Positions 6,180 through 7,693 of a DNA stretch of 7,693 nucleotides are shown one piece after another. The first letter of the stretch is position 1; every line of letters starts with the position of its first letter. A program made the translations under genes and the position numbers. The stretch covers positions 1-7,693 of the forward strand of contig CAIPQY010000350.1 of the NCBI GenBank assembly GCA_903867275.1, written 5' to 3'. Below the pieces are notes generated by a model that was given only the letters and a program-made list of their open reading frames with translations, was not told where the DNA came from and ran no database searches. This DNA comes from an uncultured bacterium. Its GTDB lineage: Bacteria; Planctomycetota; Phycisphaerae; Phycisphaerales; SM1A02.

Positions 6180-7472
6180 TCAGTTGGCCACGCGCCAGGT
6201 GGCGCCGTCGCGCTGCACGCGCCGGTACAGCGTGTCGCGTTCCACCGGCGTGAAGCCCGCGTCGCGGATGGCCTTGGTCAGGTCGCGCACGCTGGTCTCC
6301 TGATGGTTGCCTTCGCCCACGGCCTTGGTGATGTCGTACCACACCACCGTGCCATCCACGTCGTCGGCGCCCGCGCCAAGCATCAGTTCCGTCATCGGCA
6401 GCGTCTGCATGATCCAGAACGCCTTCGTGTGCGGGAAGTTGTCCAGCATCAGGCGCGCGATGGCGAGCGTGCGCAGGTTCTCCAGGCCGGTCGGCGCGGG
6501 CAAACGTTCCAGCTCGCTCTCGTTCGGGTAGAAGGGCAGCGGAATGATGGTCTGGAAGTAGCCGGTGGTCAGGCCATCCTGTCCCGGCATGGGCAGGCGG
6601 TTCCTGGGATACGCGCTGGCCGGGCCCGTGAGCACCAGGCCGCCGTCGGCGTCCGCTCGAATGCCCTGCGCAGCGGCCCATCCGCGCAGCGTGTGGTCCT
6701 GTTGCTCGCGCAGCAGGCGCATGTGACGCACGCGCTCGGGGCGCCGCTCCACATGGCCGTACAGCATGGTGGCATTGGAATTCAGGCCCAATTCATGCGC
6801 CGCGCGATGCACATCCAGCCAGTGATCGCCGCGGATCTTGCCCTTGAAGGCCTCGTCGTGCACGCGATCGTCGAACACCTCGGCGCCGCCGCCCGGCAGG
6901 CTTCCAAGGCCCGCATCGCGCAGGTCGCGCAGCACGGCCTTCATGCCCTCGTAGCCCTCGCTGCCGCGCTTGCTGATGCGCTGCAGGTGCACCAGCTCCA
7001 CCGCCGTGAACGCCTTGATGTGGATCTGCGGCACCGCGGCCTTCATGGCTCGCAGCGTGTCCAGATACCACTGGAACGGCAGCCACGGATGCAGACCACC
7101 CACCATGTGGATCTCGGTGGCGCCCGCCGCGGCCGCGCCCTGCACGTCGCGCACGATCTCCTCGGTGCTCTTCTCGTACGCACCGTCCTGATCCTTCTTG
7201 CGATGGAAGGCGCAGAACTTGCAGCTGAGCGCGCAGATGTTGGTGTAGTTGATGTGGCGGTTCACGTTGTAGAAAGCCACATCGCCGTGCAGGCGTCGAC
7301 GCACCAGGTCCGCCATCGCCAGCACGCGATGCACGTCGCGCGTCTCGTACAGCGCCAGGCCGTCTTCCTCGGTCAGTCGCACGCCATCGCGAACCTTGCG
7401 TTCGATCGCATCAAGGCGAGGGTCGTGGCCCGGGGGCAGGGACACCGTCGGTTCTTCGGCAAGCACTGGCAT
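6180..7472 (-). CDS. mqnE: Aminodeoxyfutalosine synthase MqnE (radical SAM)
   Basis: A 430-residue radical SAM enzyme of the futalosine route to menaquinone. It joins a SAM-derived adenosyl radical to 3-[(1-carboxyvinyl)oxy]benzoate to give 6-amino-6-deoxyfutalosine. The CxxxCxxC cluster motif is C80-ALS-C84-KF-C87, within YNVNRHINYTNICALSCKFC. Other family blocks are MVGGLHPWLPF (123-133), HIKAFTAVE (151-159), SLPGGGAEVF (191-200), SNATMLYGH (232-240), FQTIIPLPF (306-314), LMLDNFPHTKAFWIM (341-355) and GADDVDGTVV (368-377). The related MqnC lacks several of these, so mqnE is favoured. The protein is longer than the usual ~370-390 residues because of an extra segment at about 261-303. The start ATG is followed by a typical N-terminus; it has a TACCAT box 6 nt upstream and no spaced ribosome site. 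No other mqn gene is in the window. Confidence 0.93.
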   Translation of the reverse strand: MPVLAEEPTVSLPPGHDPRLDAIERKVRDGVRLTEEDGLALYETRDVHRVLAMADLVRRRLHGDVAFYNVNRHINYTNICALSCKFCAFHRKKDQDGAYEKSTEEIVRDVQGAAAAGATEIHMVGGLHPWLPFQWYLDTLRAMKAAVPQIHIKAFTAVELVHLQRISKRGSEGYEGMKAVLRDLRDAGLGSLPGGGAEVFDDRVHDEAFKGKIRGDHWLDVHRAAHELGLNSNATMLYGHVERRPERVRHMRLLREQQDHTLRGWAAAQGIRADADGGLVLTGPASAYPRNRLPMPGQDGLTTGYFQTIIPLPFYPNESELERLPAPTGLENLRTLAIARLMLDNFPHTKAFWIMQTLPMTELMLGAGADDVDGTVVWYDITKAVGEGNHQETSVRDLTKAIRDAGFTPVERDTLYRRVQRDGATWRVAN

Positions 7473-7478
7473 TCCGCG

Positions 7479-7507
7479 ATGGTAGGGGGGCTTTCAACCA
7501 CCGTCGA
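7479..7507 (-). promoter_or_regulatory. Probable mqnE promoter with leaderless start
   Basis: On the minus strand TCGACG (7507-7502, four of six to TTGACA) and TACCAT (7484-7479, four of six to TATAAT) are 17 nt apart, the optimal spacing. The -10 ends 6 nt before the mqnE ATG, so the transcript would start at or within a base or two of the start codon. The -35 lies within the perfect palindrome CCGTCGACGG (7501-7510). Confidence 0.5.
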
Positions 7508-7510
7508 CGG

Positions 7511-7693
7511 CCATGCCGAAATCGGCCTGCCCCCGCGCTGGCCCGTGGTTTCCCATGAAATCTCGCGGTCGGCACACAAACCGGGTGCACCTGCCGTATC
7601 TGGTGTCGGAAAGGGAATCCCCACACGGACGCGAGGCGCGGCGTGTGAGCCCGGACCAAGGCAGCCCTGAGGGGGGCATGCCTCGGAAAGCGC
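7511..7693. other. GC-rich non-coding edge region with palindromes
   Basis: I see no convincing gene in these 183 bp; the short frames here have no recognisable content. Structure visible on the + strand: CGGCA/TGCCG (7570-7574 with 7592-7596) enclosing the palindrome GGTGCACC; CACACG/CGTGTG (7622-7627 with 7642-7647) with an inner CGCG/CGCG; and CTGAGG/CCTCGG (7667-7672 with 7681-7686, one U-G pair) around GGCATGCC. It may be an upstream region, a structured leader or the edge of an RNA gene continuing past the window. Confidence 0.4.

Noticed and set aside
7547..7562. parS-like 16-mer GGTTTCCCATGAAATC
   Set aside because: It matches only 11 of 16 bases of TGTTTCACGTGAAACA and breaks the central palindrome. 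It is not enough to call a ParB site.
7600..7625. AAAGGGAATCC, resembling part of the cobalamin riboswitch core
   Set aside because: The following GGTG and CCCGCAACTGT blocks of that riboswitch are not present.
7647..7656. GAGCCCGGAC, the reverse complement of GTCCGGGCTC in the RNase P RNA CR-I region
   Set aside because: The essential GGAAA before GTCC is missing on the minus strand (CCTTG instead). I find no CR-IV/CR-V partners nearby. A related resemblance to the SRP RNA apical loop also fails because the GGAA loop context is absent.
6171..7670. About 500-codon + strand frame opposite mqnE
   Set aside because: Its composition (Ala/His/Gln/Arg-rich) has no domain signals, while the minus strand carries every MqnE motif. 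It is a codon-bias shadow.

Overview
The window is GC-rich, densely coding bacterial DNA. The likely source is a member of the Planctomycetota, probably of the Phycisphaerae type. This assignment is inferred from three things: a large membrane-anchored TPR protein whose layout matches the C-terminal half of planctomycete serine/threonine kinases, a menaquinone gene of the futalosine pathway (mqnE), and several genes with no ribosome binding site but a -10-like hexamer 6-8 nt before the ATG. No rRNA, tRNA or marker gene in the window proves it.

Layout, left to right. Positions 1-1713 (+) hold the C-terminal part of a TPR protein cut by the window edge. After 28 nt comes a complete ParA/Soj-type ATPase (1742-2605, +). 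After another 25 nt comes an FAD-dependent amine-oxidase/phytoene-desaturase-like oxidoreductase (2631-3902, +), probably read with parA. A small secreted or lipoprotein-like protein of unknown family lies on the opposite strand (3849-4340, -), and its last 54 nt overlap the end of the oxidoreductase gene tail to tail. A 39-bp divergent spacer separates it from murJ (4380-5978, +), the lipid II flippase. A roughly 200-bp spacer with stacked hairpins and one strong intrinsic terminator follows. Then comes mqnE (6180-7472, -), aminofutalosine synthase. The last 221 nt hold the mqnE promoter and GC-rich palindromic sequence in which I see no gene.

The genes do not form one pathway. They look like ordinary chromosomal housekeeping genes: chromosome or cargo partitioning (ParA), peptidoglycan precursor export (MurJ) and menaquinone synthesis (MqnE), plus an unassigned redox enzyme, a small envelope protein and probably a signalling kinase tail. 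I see no mobile element, CRISPR array, phage gene or obvious defence system. The items most worth a second look are the structured murJ-mqnE spacer, the leaderless-type gene starts, insertions in MqnE and MurJ relative to the usual family layout, and the unexplained structured DNA at the right edge.
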